A stretch of 6,118 nt of DNA from positions 1-6,118 of the forward strand of contig CAIPBN010000678.1 of the NCBI GenBank assembly GCA_903863315.1, in the 5' to 3' direction. The notes beneath the pieces were generated by a model. It saw only the letters and a list, made by a program, of their open reading frames with translations. It was not told the DNA's origin and made no database searches. Below are positions 1-5,480 of the stretch, piece after piece. Each line of letters starts with the position of its first letter. Position 1 is the first letter of the stretch. Origin of the DNA: an uncultured Verrucomicrobiota bacterium. GTDB taxonomy: Bacteria; Verrucomicrobiota; Verrucomicrobiia; Limisphaerales; SXTU01. Position numbers and translations under genes: made by a program.

Positions 1-407
1 ACATCGTGGATGTCCACGGGCGCAAGCTCGGGCAGCACGACGGCATCGAGTTCTACACCATCGGGCAGCGCAAGGGCCTCGGCCTCTCCGCGCCCAAGCC
101 GCTTTACGTCGTCGAGTTGGACGCGGCGAACAACCGCGTGATCGTGGGCGACGAGACGATGCTGGACCGCGCCGAGTTCCGCGTGGAGCGCTGCAACTGG
201 ATTCCCTTTGAGAAACCGCCCGTGTCAATCGAGGTCACGGCGAAGATTCGTTACAACCATCCCGGCACGCCGGCGACGGTGACGCCAACTCCCGACGGCG
301 CGGCCTTGGTGAAGTTGCACGCAGCCCAGCGCGCCATCACGCCGGGACAGGCGTGCGTGTTCTATCAGGAAGACCTCGTCGTCGGCGGCGGGTGGATTGC
401 AAGGTAG
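1..407 (+). CDS. mnmA: tRNA-specific 2-thiouridylase MnmA, C-terminal part (5' truncated by the window)
   Basis: MnmA activates U34 of tRNA Lys, Glu and Gln with ATP and replaces its 2-oxygen with sulfur delivered by a persulfide relay in the cytoplasm. About 134 C-terminal residues are visible, reading from the codon at position 3. The signature is EFYTIGQRKGLGL, the strongly conserved MnmA central-domain motif. It is preceded by VDVHGRKLGQHDGI and followed by YVVELDAANNRVIVG. The C-terminal beta-barrel follows, with AKIRYNHPG, the AITPGQACVFY segment and the closing VVGGGWIAR, all typical of the family. The N-terminal PP-loop ATPase part and both catalytic cysteines lie outside the window. 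The GTG at position 6 is only an internal valine codon, not a start. The gene ends in TAG, 14 bases before the convergent stop of the next gene, with no clear terminator hairpin between them. Confidence 0.96.
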   Translation, partial: IVDVHGRKLGQHDGIEFYTIGQRKGLGLSAPKPLYVVELDAANNRVIVGDETMLDRAEFRVERCNWIPFEKPPVSIEVTAKIRYNHPGTPATVTPTPDGAALVKLHAAQRAITPGQACVFYQEDLVVGGGWIAR

Positions 408-421
408 CGCGCCCCAACAGC

Positions 422-1297
422 TCAACGACCGGGGACAGGCGGAGGCTGGGTCAACGGCGTCAAGTCCGTTCCCGGCAAAGGCGGCAACTCACCTCTTTGG
501 ACCTGAACCTCGGTGATCTTGCGATTGATTTCCATCCGCAGCGCCTGCTCAGCAGGATCCACTTGGGGTGCTGCCGGCGGGGAGGTAGCGTTCTGCCCAG
601 CGACGCCCGGCGCTATCCGGACATTGCGCTGAAAGTTGGCGGCCCCGGGGATGGGAACAACGCCAGGGGGCGTGGCGGACGCGGCGGACGTGGCGGACAC
701 AGGCTGCACTCCGGTCCTGAGCGGCTGGCCTGTCGGCGGGTTGGAAATGGTGGGCACCGGCAACTGGCCGCCACCACCCAGCGGGGTAGCTGGAGCGGGG
801 TTCAGGCCGGGCGGAACCGGAAAGCCAGGCAGGGTGGGCACGGGCGGGCCAGCGGGTCCCTTCAGTCCATCGTCTTTGAAGGACATCGTTCGCTCCTCAC
901 CATTGATTTTCACCCGCACCGTGCCGGCGGCGATGTCGATTCCGTCGGGAAGCACTTCGATGGCTCCCTGTCGCTCTCCCTGTGGGACGCTGAGATACTC
1001 CGGGGTGGGCTTGCCGGGCACCTGATTCACGAACATCGCGCGCGGCGGCTTGAACAAGGCGGTGAGGCCGCTGAGCTTCCAGTTGGTGGGCTTGGCGGGC
1101 TCGGCAGCAGGCGGAGGCGGAGCAGGCGCCGCAGGGGGTGGTTTGAGGCCGAAGGGATTGCGCTCGAGGATGACCTGATAATCACTCACAGCGCTCACCG
1201 CTTCCCCGCGCGCGCGCGCGGCGTTCGCAAGGCAAACCAGCCCCACCACCCAGAGGCACCACGTGAACGACTGCCGCATGTCTTTGAGACGCATCAT
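422..1297 (-). CDS. Exported Pro/Ala/Gly-rich protein with a possible GspC/PilP-like homology-region domain
   Basis: No certain family is recognised. The 291-residue product begins MMRLKDMRQSFTWCL, followed by a hydrophobic stretch and LANAARARGEA, which reads as a Sec signal peptide with cleavage near ANA or ARA. The mature start has SDYQVILERNPFGLKPPP and then a Pro/Ala linker. Next is a compact region of about 70 residues, from WKLSGLTAL through PRAMFV and IEVLPDGIDIAAG to VKINGEERTMSF. Such an NPF lead-in plus a small beta domain (L-x-G, R-A-x-F, I-x-V, G-x-V, G-E-x) resembles the HR domain of GspC/PilP periplasmic secretion and pilus proteins; this is inference. The rest is low-complexity Pro/Gly/Ala, then a short charged helix (AEQALRMEINRKITEV) and a Pro-rich tail. 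The start is the first of two adjacent ATGs. A TTG at 1348 would add 17 residues ahead of the signal peptide, and the ATG at 1279 is a shorter option. No good ribosome binding site decides it. It is divergent from the OmpA-like gene and convergent with mnmA. Confidence 0.72.
   Translation of the reverse strand: MMRLKDMRQSFTWCLWVVGLVCLANAARARGEAVSAVSDYQVILERNPFGLKPPPAAPAPPPPAAEPAKPTNWKLSGLTALFKPPRAMFVNQVPGKPTPEYLSVPQGERQGAIEVLPDGIDIAAGTVRVKINGEERTMSFKDDGLKGPAGPPVPTLPGFPVPPGLNPAPATPLGGGGQLPVPTISNPPTGQPLRTGVQPVSATSAASATPPGVVPIPGAANFQRNVRIAPGVAGQNATSPPAAPQVDPAEQALRMEINRKITEVQVQRGELPPLPGTDLTPLTQPPPVPGR
672..698. repeat. Three tandem 9-bp units inside the Pro/Ala-rich protein gene
   Basis: The units GTGGCGGAC, GCGGCGGAC and GTGGCGGAC lie end to end, differing at one base. 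Read on the minus strand they encode Ser-Ala-Thr/Ala tripeptides in the low-complexity tail. The length is a multiple of three, so a gain or loss of a unit would keep the frame. It is probably a slippage product with no separate function. Confidence 0.75.
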
Positions 1298-1427
1298 CAC
1301 TGCTTGAACACCGGTCAGCCTACGAGGTTGCGCGCCCGTTGGCAACAAGTCCGCTGCGCCGTCCGCAGTTCGTCGGGCCTAGGGATTTCCCGCTTGCGGG
1401 GCGGGCTGCCGTCGCTAGCTTGCCGCC
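1298..1427. promoter_or_regulatory. Divergent intergenic region, expected to hold promoters for both flanking genes
   Basis: These 130 bases separate the starts of the leftward exported-protein gene and the rightward OmpA-like gene, so both must be transcribed from here or from within the neighbouring gene. No convincing -35/-10 pair was found on either strand. The only local structure seen is a short GCTAGC palindrome about ten bases before the rightward ATG. The assignment rests on gene orientation alone. Confidence 0.35.
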
Positions 1428-2222
1428 ATGCCGAAGAGCACTTGGATCATACCTTCTATCCTCTCTGCGCTGCTCATTGTGGGCGCCCTCGGATGGTCAG
1501 TGTGGAAGCGCGGCAACGAACTCGCCGCCGCGCAGGCCGCCCTGGAAGCAAGCCAGAAGGCCGCCGAGCAAACCGCCGCCCAGGCGCTCGGCCTCAAGGC
1601 GGACGTGGAGACCCTCAAGGACAGCGTGAAAGAGTTGAAGGAGCAGCTCGCCGAGGCGGAAAAGGAGCGCGAAACGGTCAGTAAAACCAAGAGCACGCTT
1701 GAACAGGAAATGCGTGCGGCGCTCAATTCGAAAGACATCACCATCTCCCAACTGCAAGGCAAGCTGACCGTAAACATCCTCGATCATGTTCTGTTCGATT
1801 CCGGAGAGGCCGCCGTGAAACCGGAAGGTCAGGAGATCCTCAAACGTCTTGCTGCCGTGCTCGCCCTGCACACCAACCGCACCATCCACGTTGTGGGGCA
1901 CACTGACAATGTGCCCATTCGCGCCGGAGCCCGGGGCCGCTTTGCCAGCAACTGGGAATTATCCGCCGCCCGCGCCACGGCCGCCGTGCGGTTCCTGCAC
2001 GAGCAGGCGGGCGTGAACCCGCGCCAGCTCGGGGCACTCGGCTATGGCGAGTTCCACCCGGTGGCCGACAACAGCACGACCGAAGGCCGCGCCAAAAACC
2101 GGCGCATCGCCGTCGTTGTCCTTCCGGAGGAACTCGCGGCCACTCAAGCCCCGGCTCCACCAGCCTCCGCTCCGCAACCCGAAATCCCGCCCAAACCCGG
2201 TGCTACCTCCCCTGCCCCGTAA
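1428..2222 (+). CDS. Membrane-anchored coiled-coil protein with C-terminal OmpA/MotB peptidoglycan-binding domain
   Basis: This 264-residue protein probably tethers the inner membrane to peptidoglycan. Residues 6-26 form one N-terminal transmembrane segment (a hydrophobic run ending in WSVWKR). Residues about 31-110 are Ala/Glu/Lys/Leu-rich with heptad-like spacing, a long coiled coil. The OmpA domain spans about 115-233: LFDSGEAAVKPEG, then VVGHTDNVPI, SNWELSAARA, LGALGYGEFHPVADN and GRAKNRRIAVVVLP. Asp160 in HTDN and Arg182 in SAARA match the OmpA residues that bind diaminopimelate. A Pro/Ala-rich tail follows (about 237-264). The sequence style is closest to MotB, but the membrane segment has no aspartate of the kind MotB uses for proton flow and no motA lies beside it. 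A flagellar stator role is therefore unlikely, and a generic OmpA-family label is safer. The ATG is preceded by TTGCCGCC with no Shine-Dalgarno sequence. It was chosen because it places the membrane anchor at the N terminus. Confidence 0.92.
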   Translation: MPKSTWIIPSILSALLIVGALGWSVWKRGNELAAAQAALEASQKAAEQTAAQALGLKADVETLKDSVKELKEQLAEAEKERETVSKTKSTLEQEMRAALNSKDITISQLQGKLTVNILDHVLFDSGEAAVKPEGQEILKRLAAVLALHTNRTIHVVGHTDNVPIRAGARGRFASNWELSAARATAAVRFLHEQAGVNPRQLGALGYGEFHPVADNSTTEGRAKNRRIAVVVLPEELAATQAPAPPASAPQPEIPPKPGATSPAP

Positions 2223-2260
2223 TTACCCCGGAAGCTGCGCACCTCAATTTTCCACCTCCC

Positions 2261-3073
2261 ATGCGAATCCTGATTACCCTGCTCCTGCTGACCGCAGCGA
2301 CCGCCCAGGCCGAACTTAAAACCGACATCGAGTTCGCCAAGGTTGGCGACGTCAGCCTTACGCTGGACGCCAATGTGCCCGACGGCACCGGACCGTTCCC
2401 GACGGTCATCCTGGTCCACGGCGGCGGGTTCATGCGGGGTGACAAGACCAGTTACATCAAGCCGCTGTTCGAGCCGATGACCAAGGCGGGCTTCACGTGG
2501 TTCACCATCAACTACCGTCTCGCTCCCGCGCATCGCTGGCCCGCCTGTGCGGAGGACGTGGAGCGCGCCATCCGCTGGGTGAAGGCCAACGCGAAACAAT
2601 ACAAGGCCGATCCCAAACGCATCGCCCTCGTCGGCGAATCGGCCGGCGGCCACCTCGTCTCCTATGTCGGCGTGCGGGGAGCGGGAGAAACCAGCGTGGC
2701 GGCGGTGGTGCCCATTTACGCGCCGCACGATCTGGCCTTCCAGGTGAAGAGCCGCAACGCACTCGGCCCGTCCATGACGGCATTGCTTGGGCTCACGGAG
2801 CTGAACGACGCGGCGTGGAAGCCTCTCGAAGCTGCCTCGGCCACCACCTATTTGCGCGCGGGCCTGCCTCCGTTTCTGCTGCTGCACGGCACGAAGGACG
2901 CGCAGGTGCCCTACGAACAGTCGGTGAAGTTTCAGGCGCGGATGAAGGCGCTCGGCAACACCTGCGACTTCATCACCATTCCCGACGGGGCGCACGGCAT
3001 GGGCGGCTGGGACAAGCTGCTGCCTGATTACAAGGACCAGCTCGTCGCCTGGCTGCGCAAGACGCTGAAGTGA
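2261..3073 (+). CDS. Secreted alpha/beta-hydrolase esterase (BD-FAE / carbohydrate-esterase-like)
   Basis: The 270-residue enzyme is predicted to cleave ester bonds, perhaps acyl groups on plant or algal polysaccharide; the substrate is not known. Residues 1-17 form a signal peptide ending AQA before Glu18, so it is exported. The alpha/beta-hydrolase landmarks appear in order. The oxyanion motif HGGG is at 53-56, and NYRLAP at 84-89 is typical of the hormone-sensitive-lipase and BD-FAE relatives. The nucleophile elbow GESAGG has Ser127. Asp213 is in HGTKDAQVPY, and His245 is in DGAHGM. The triad Ser127-Asp213-His245 is complete and the length is normal for a single-domain member. The ATG lies 38 bases after the OmpA-like gene, so co-transcription is possible, though no Shine-Dalgarno sequence precedes it (CACCTCCC). 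A lipase or peptidase of the same fold cannot be excluded. Confidence 0.93.
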   Translation: MRILITLLLLTAATAQAELKTDIEFAKVGDVSLTLDANVPDGTGPFPTVILVHGGGFMRGDKTSYIKPLFEPMTKAGFTWFTINYRLAPAHRWPACAEDVERAIRWVKANAKQYKADPKRIALVGESAGGHLVSYVGVRGAGETSVAAVVPIYAPHDLAFQVKSRNALGPSMTALLGLTELNDAAWKPLEAASATTYLRAGLPPFLLLHGTKDAQVPYEQSVKFQARMKALGNTCDFITIPDGAHGMGGWDKLLPDYKDQLVAWLRKTLK

Positions 3074-3147
3074 TTGGAAGGGCGCGCAGAGGGACAATCC
3101 AGTTCGTCGTTGCGAATTTCATCCGCACACGTAACGTCCGTCCCGCC
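3074..3147 (+). other. Short gap between esterase and propeller genes, no clear signal
   Basis: These 74 bases show no hairpin with a T-run, so the esterase transcript may continue into the propeller gene. A TTGCGA / TAACGT pair 16 bases apart is too far from consensus to call a promoter. The frame upstream of the propeller ATG is open back to a GTG overlapping the esterase stop, but that extension is Arg-rich and would bury the signal peptide. Confidence 0.4.
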
Positions 3148-4446
3148 ATGACAAAAACGACCTTTGTTTGCTCCTCTGCTCTCGTTGCCACGCTCTCTGT
3201 GGCAGCCGTCGCGCACGCGGCGGACTGGCCCCAATATCGCGGGCCAAACCTTGACGGTTCCACCAGTGAAAAGATTGCCTCCAAGTGGCCAGCCGGCGGT
3301 CCGAAGGTGGTGTGGAAAGCCGCCACCCCCACCGGGTTCAGCTCCTTCACCGTGGCCGGCGGGAAAGCCTTCACCCAAATAACACGGGACGCCGATGGTG
3401 CGCCCCGTGAAGTGGCGGTGGCGCTCGACGCCAACACCGGCAAAGAAGTTTGGGCCTTCCCCGTCGGCGGCAACGCCTACGGTCACAACGGCGGCAACGC
3501 GGGCGCGAAAGGCAATGACGGCGGCGATGGTCCGCGCTCCACACCCACCGTGGTGGGCGGCAAAGTTTACGTGCTTTCCTCCGATCTCGCGCTGTTCTGC
3601 CTCGACGCCAACACCGGCAAGCAGGTCTGGACCCACGACCTGATCAAAGAATTCGCCGGCCGGAACATCACCTGGAAAAACGCCGCCTCCCCGGTCGTGG
3701 ACGGCAGTCTCGTTTACGTTGCCGGCGGCGGCGCGGGCCAGTCGCTCCTCGCCTTCAACAAGGACACCGGCGCCCTGGCCTGGAAATCGCAGGACGAGAA
3801 AATGACGCACTCGACTCCGGTGGTCGCAACCATTCTCGGTGCGAAGCAGGTCATCTTCTTCACGCAAAGCGGCCTGGTTTCCGTGGGTGCCACGGATGGC
3901 AAATTGCTCTGGAAGGCCCCGTATCGCTTCAACGTTTCCACCGCCATCACCCCGGTGGTGGCCGGTGACATGGTCTATTGCTCGGCGGGCTACGGCGTCG
4001 GCGGCGGCGCGTTCAAGATCAGCAAGGCGGGCGCGGCCTTCAAGGCCGACCAGCTCTGGCAGACCCCCGGCGACAAGGAAGTGGCGAACCACTGGAGCAC
4101 CCCGGTTTACAAGGACGGCCACCTCTACGGGATGTTCCAGTTCAAGGAATACGGTTCCGGGCCGCTCAAGTGCGTCGAGCTCGCCACCGGCAAGGTCAAG
4201 TGGAGCCAACCCGGCTTCGGCCCGGGCAACGTCATCCTGCTCGGCGACCAAATCCTCGCGCTGTCGGACGCCGGGGACATCGTCGTGGCTGAAGCCACCA
4301 CTGCCGGCTACAAGGAACTCAGCCGCGCCAAGGCTGTCGGTGGCAAATGCTGGTCCACCCCCGTCGTGAGCAATGGCCGGGTGTATGTGCGCAGCACGAA
4401 GGAGGCGGCCTGTCTCGACGTGTCCGCCAAGAGCGCCCAGAAGTAA
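3148..4446 (+). CDS. Secreted PQQ-binding-like beta-propeller repeat protein (BamB-like fold)
   Basis: The 432-residue protein has a signal peptide (residues 1-24, ending AHA) followed by ADWPQYRGPNLDG, the mature start very common in Planctomycetes and Verrucomicrobia PQQ-like propellers. Blade motifs of the type xLDxxTGKxxW recur: ALDANTGKEVW at 92, CLDANTGKQVW at 151, AFNKDTGALAW at 202, VGATDGKLLW at 246 and CVELATGKVKW at 342. This indicates a multi-bladed propeller acting outside the cytoplasmic membrane. A Gly/Asn-rich insert (GGNAYGHNGGNAGAKGNDGG) follows the first motif. No cytochrome c CxxCH or obvious quinoprotein dehydrogenase cysteine pair is seen, so it is more likely a binding or scaffold protein than an enzyme; its ligand is unknown. 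The ATG at 3148 was preferred to the GTG at 3070 because it begins directly at the signal peptide. A strong terminator follows the stop. Confidence 0.93.
   Translation: MTKTTFVCSSALVATLSVAAVAHAADWPQYRGPNLDGSTSEKIASKWPAGGPKVVWKAATPTGFSSFTVAGGKAFTQITRDADGAPREVAVALDANTGKEVWAFPVGGNAYGHNGGNAGAKGNDGGDGPRSTPTVVGGKVYVLSSDLALFCLDANTGKQVWTHDLIKEFAGRNITWKNAASPVVDGSLVYVAGGGAGQSLLAFNKDTGALAWKSQDEKMTHSTPVVATILGAKQVIFFTQSGLVSVGATDGKLLWKAPYRFNVSTAITPVVAGDMVYCSAGYGVGGGAFKISKAGAAFKADQLWQTPGDKEVANHWSTPVYKDGHLYGMFQFKEYGSGPLKCVELATGKVKWSQPGFGPGNVILLGDQILALSDAGDIVVAEATTAGYKELSRAKAVGGKCWSTPVVSNGRVYVRSTKEAACLDVSAKSAQK
3424..3620 (+). repeat. Pair of identical 20-bp segments in two propeller blades (3424-3443 and 3601-3620)
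   Basis: Both copies read CTCGACGCCAACACCGGCAA and encode LDANTGK of successive blade motifs in the same frame, 177 bases apart. Identity at the DNA level, including wobble positions, fits recent internal duplication or biased codon choice on a conserved motif. It could act as a short recombination target; no evidence shows that it does. Confidence 0.85.
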
Positions 4447-4467
4447 GCTGCGGCAATTTCAAGTGAG

Positions 4468-4500
4468 CGGGCTGACGGCAACGTCAGCCCGTTTTGCTTT
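4468..4500 (+). terminator. Rho-independent terminator after the propeller gene
   Basis: A perfect 10-bp stem, CGGGCTGACG (4468-4477) pairing with CGTCAGCCCG (4482-4491), is closed by a GCAA tetraloop of the stable GNRA type and followed by TTTTGCTTT. It starts 22 bases after the propeller stop. It separates the upstream envelope genes from the sigma-factor operon, which must therefore have its own promoter. Confidence 0.93.
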
Positions 4501-4532
4501 GGGCGCGGCCAGCTTTCTCATTTCTCCCGTTC

Positions 4533-4548
4533 GTGTAACCGGCTACAC
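4533..4548. repeat. 16-bp near-perfect inverted repeat over the candidate -35
   Basis: GTGTAACCGGCTACAC pairs GTGTA with TACAC around a CCGG centre; only the A/C pair at 4538/4543 breaks the symmetry. It covers the TGTAAC element, so it could be a regulator operator. It may equally be chance, since the sigma -35 alone explains half of it. Confidence 0.5.
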
Positions 4549-4559
4549 TGCAAGGCGTC
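4534..4559 (+). promoter_or_regulatory. Candidate ECF-sigma-type promoter for the sigma-factor operon
   Basis: TGTAAC (4534-4539) is followed 16 bases later by CGTC (4556-4559). This is the AAC-type -35 plus CGTC-type -10 pattern known for many ECF sigma factors, for example Bacillus SigX, SigW and SigM. A start a few bases after the -10 would leave a leader of about 30 bases before the ATG at 4595. The site lies between the terminator and the sigma gene, the expected place for an autoregulated promoter. The assignment is by motif only. No second copy was noticed elsewhere in the window. Confidence 0.5.
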
Positions 4560-4594
4560 ACCAGTCCTGTGCTGGTTTTGTGTCCGACCGACTT

Positions 4595-5188
4595 ATGGGT
4601 GAGCAGCCAGGCTTGGATGTCGCGGTTTGCCTGGCGCGCGTGCGCGAGCGTGATGAGGACGCCGCCCGCGCGCTCGTTGAGCATCTTTATCCGCTCGTCA
4701 TCAAAATCGTCCGGGCGCATCTGCCCAGGCGGCTCGACGAGGAAGATCTGGCGCAGGAGATTTTTATGAAGGTGTTTGCCAACGCCGCGCAGTATCGGGG
4801 CGAAGTGCCGTTCGGGCATTGGGTCTCGCGCGTAGCCGTGAGCACCTGCCTCGACCGGCTCCGCGCGCAGAAGCGCCGGCCCGAGTGGCGCTGGGCGGAT
4901 CTGTCCGAAGGCGAGGCTCAAGTGCTCGACACCATCCTGCACAACGAACAAGCGCCGCACCCTTCGCAGGCGGCGGACGCGGGCGAACTCGTTGGCAAGC
5001 TGTTGCAGACCCTCAGTCCCGAAGACCAGCTCGTCATCCGGCTGCTGGACCTGGAAGAGCGCTCGGTGGCGGACATCGCCACGCAGACCGGCTGGAGCCA
5101 GACCTTGGTGAAAGTGCGCGCCTTCCGCGCGCGGCGGAAATTGCGCAAGCAGCTTGAACAACTTGAGAAACTGAAACGCCATGAGTGA
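4595..5188 (+). CDS. ECF-type RNA polymerase sigma factor (sigma-70 family)
   Basis: The 197-residue cytoplasmic protein directs RNA polymerase to a special promoter class. Sigma region 2 spans about residues 22-96. It includes LVEHLYPLVIKIVRAHL, the core-binding and -10-reading segment DEEDLAQEIFMKVF (48-61), and FGHWVSRVAVSTCLDRLR (73-90). A linker rich in Glu, Ala and Pro follows. Region 4 spans about 132-186, with LSPEDQLVIRLLDLEERS and the helix-turn-helix VADIATQTGWSQTLVKVRAFRAR that reads the -35. Regions 1 and 3 are absent, as in ECF factors, and the length is typical. The ATG at 4595 was chosen as the first ATG before region 2; an in-frame GTG at 4580 would add five residues. The frame stays open back to 4373, but that part runs through the terminator and overlaps the propeller gene. 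There is no Shine-Dalgarno sequence. The last 8 bases overlap the next gene. Its partner is probably the small membrane protein encoded next. Confidence 0.95.
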   Translation: MGEQPGLDVAVCLARVRERDEDAARALVEHLYPLVIKIVRAHLPRRLDEEDLAQEIFMKVFANAAQYRGEVPFGHWVSRVAVSTCLDRLRAQKRRPEWRWADLSEGEAQVLDTILHNEQAPHPSQAADAGELVGKLLQTLSPEDQLVIRLLDLEERSVADIATQTGWSQTLVKVRAFRARRKLRKQLEQLEKLKRHE

Positions 5189-5480
5189 ACCGAAAGACAA
5201 CTGGCAGAAACTCGCCCGCCTTGCGCGGCAGGCCCCGAAGCCCGCCAAGGAAGCCGCGCCGTTCGGTTTCGCCACACGCGTCTCGGCTCGCTGGGCGGGC
5301 GGCGAGACGCCCGCGCCGTCCACTTGGGACGTGTTGGAAGCCTTTTCCCTCCGCAGCCTCGCTGTGGCCGGTGTTCTGATGGTGGCGGTGCTCTTCACCA
5401 GTTACGACGTTGCCACGCCGGGCTGGACCCAGCAATACACCGTGGCGGACGCGACCTTTGACCCCATTTTCGAGGAATGA
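5181..5480 (+). CDS. Small single-pass membrane protein, probable anti-sigma factor (CnrY-like architecture)
   Basis: No sequence family is recognised with certainty. The 99 residues comprise a cytosolic N-terminal half of about 56 residues, one transmembrane helix (about 57-75, LRSLAVAGVLMVAVLF) and a short acidic C-terminal tail ending FEE. The N-terminal half holds WQKLARLARQAP and PFGFATRVSARW. The basic residues before the helix favour an N-in, C-out orientation. This size and layout match CnrY-type anti-sigma factors, which clamp the sigma factor with a short cytosolic peptide. There is no histidine or cysteine at all, so it is not a zinc-binding (ZAS) anti-sigma. The anti-sigma role is inferred from topology and from its start inside the sigma gene (8-base overlap). 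No strong ribosome binding site precedes it, so translational coupling to the sigma gene is likely. Confidence 0.82.
   Translation: MSEPKDNWQKLARLARQAPKPAKEAAPFGFATRVSARWAGGETPAPSTWDVLEAFSLRSLAVAGVLMVAVLFTSYDVATPGWTQQYTVADATFDPIFEE
5472..5476 (+). promoter_or_regulatory. Shine-Dalgarno GAGGA that bears on the start of the next gene
   Basis: GAGGA abuts the ATG at 5477 with no spacing but lies 9 bases before an in-frame ATG at 5486. Normal spacing favours the second ATG, whereas the common ATGA stop-start overlap favours the first. The two choices differ by three residues. Confidence 0.5.

Noticed and set aside
380..480. Possible bidirectional terminator between the convergent mnmA and exported-protein genes
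   Set aside because: I could find no stem of useful length with a flanking T-run on either strand.
1207..1218. Alternating (CG)6 run, a potential Z-DNA tract
   Set aside because: It lies in the codons for the Ala-Arg stretch at the end of a signal peptide and is readily explained by coding in a GC-rich genome.
353..1684. A 443-codon rightward open frame opposite the exported-protein gene
   Set aside because: Its product is Arg/Gly-rich with no domain, signal or motif, and it runs across the mnmA end, the divergent promoter region and the OmpA-like start. The opposite strand gives a coherent signal peptide and domain, so this is a GC-driven shadow.
2144..3097. A 317-codon leftward open frame opposite the esterase
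   Set aside because: It mirrors a gene with a complete catalytic triad and signal peptide. The antisense product has no recognisable motif and arises from high third-position GC.
3110..3136. Possible sigma-70 promoter (TTGCGA / TAACGT, 16-base spacer) before the propeller gene
   Set aside because: The -10 shares only about half its bases with consensus, and such matches are expected by chance.
3070..3147. N-terminal extension of the propeller protein from a GTG overlapping the esterase stop
   Set aside because: The extra 26 residues are basic and would sit in front of a clean signal peptide, so the ATG at 3148 is far more likely.
3028..4251. A 407-codon leftward open frame opposite the propeller gene
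   Set aside because: The repeated blade motifs and signal peptide establish the rightward gene. The reverse product reads as a composition artefact.
4484..5398. A 304-codon leftward open frame opposite the sigma and membrane-protein genes
   Set aside because: The sigma regions 2 and 4 are unambiguous on the plus strand, and the antisense frame crosses several gene boundaries without any motif.
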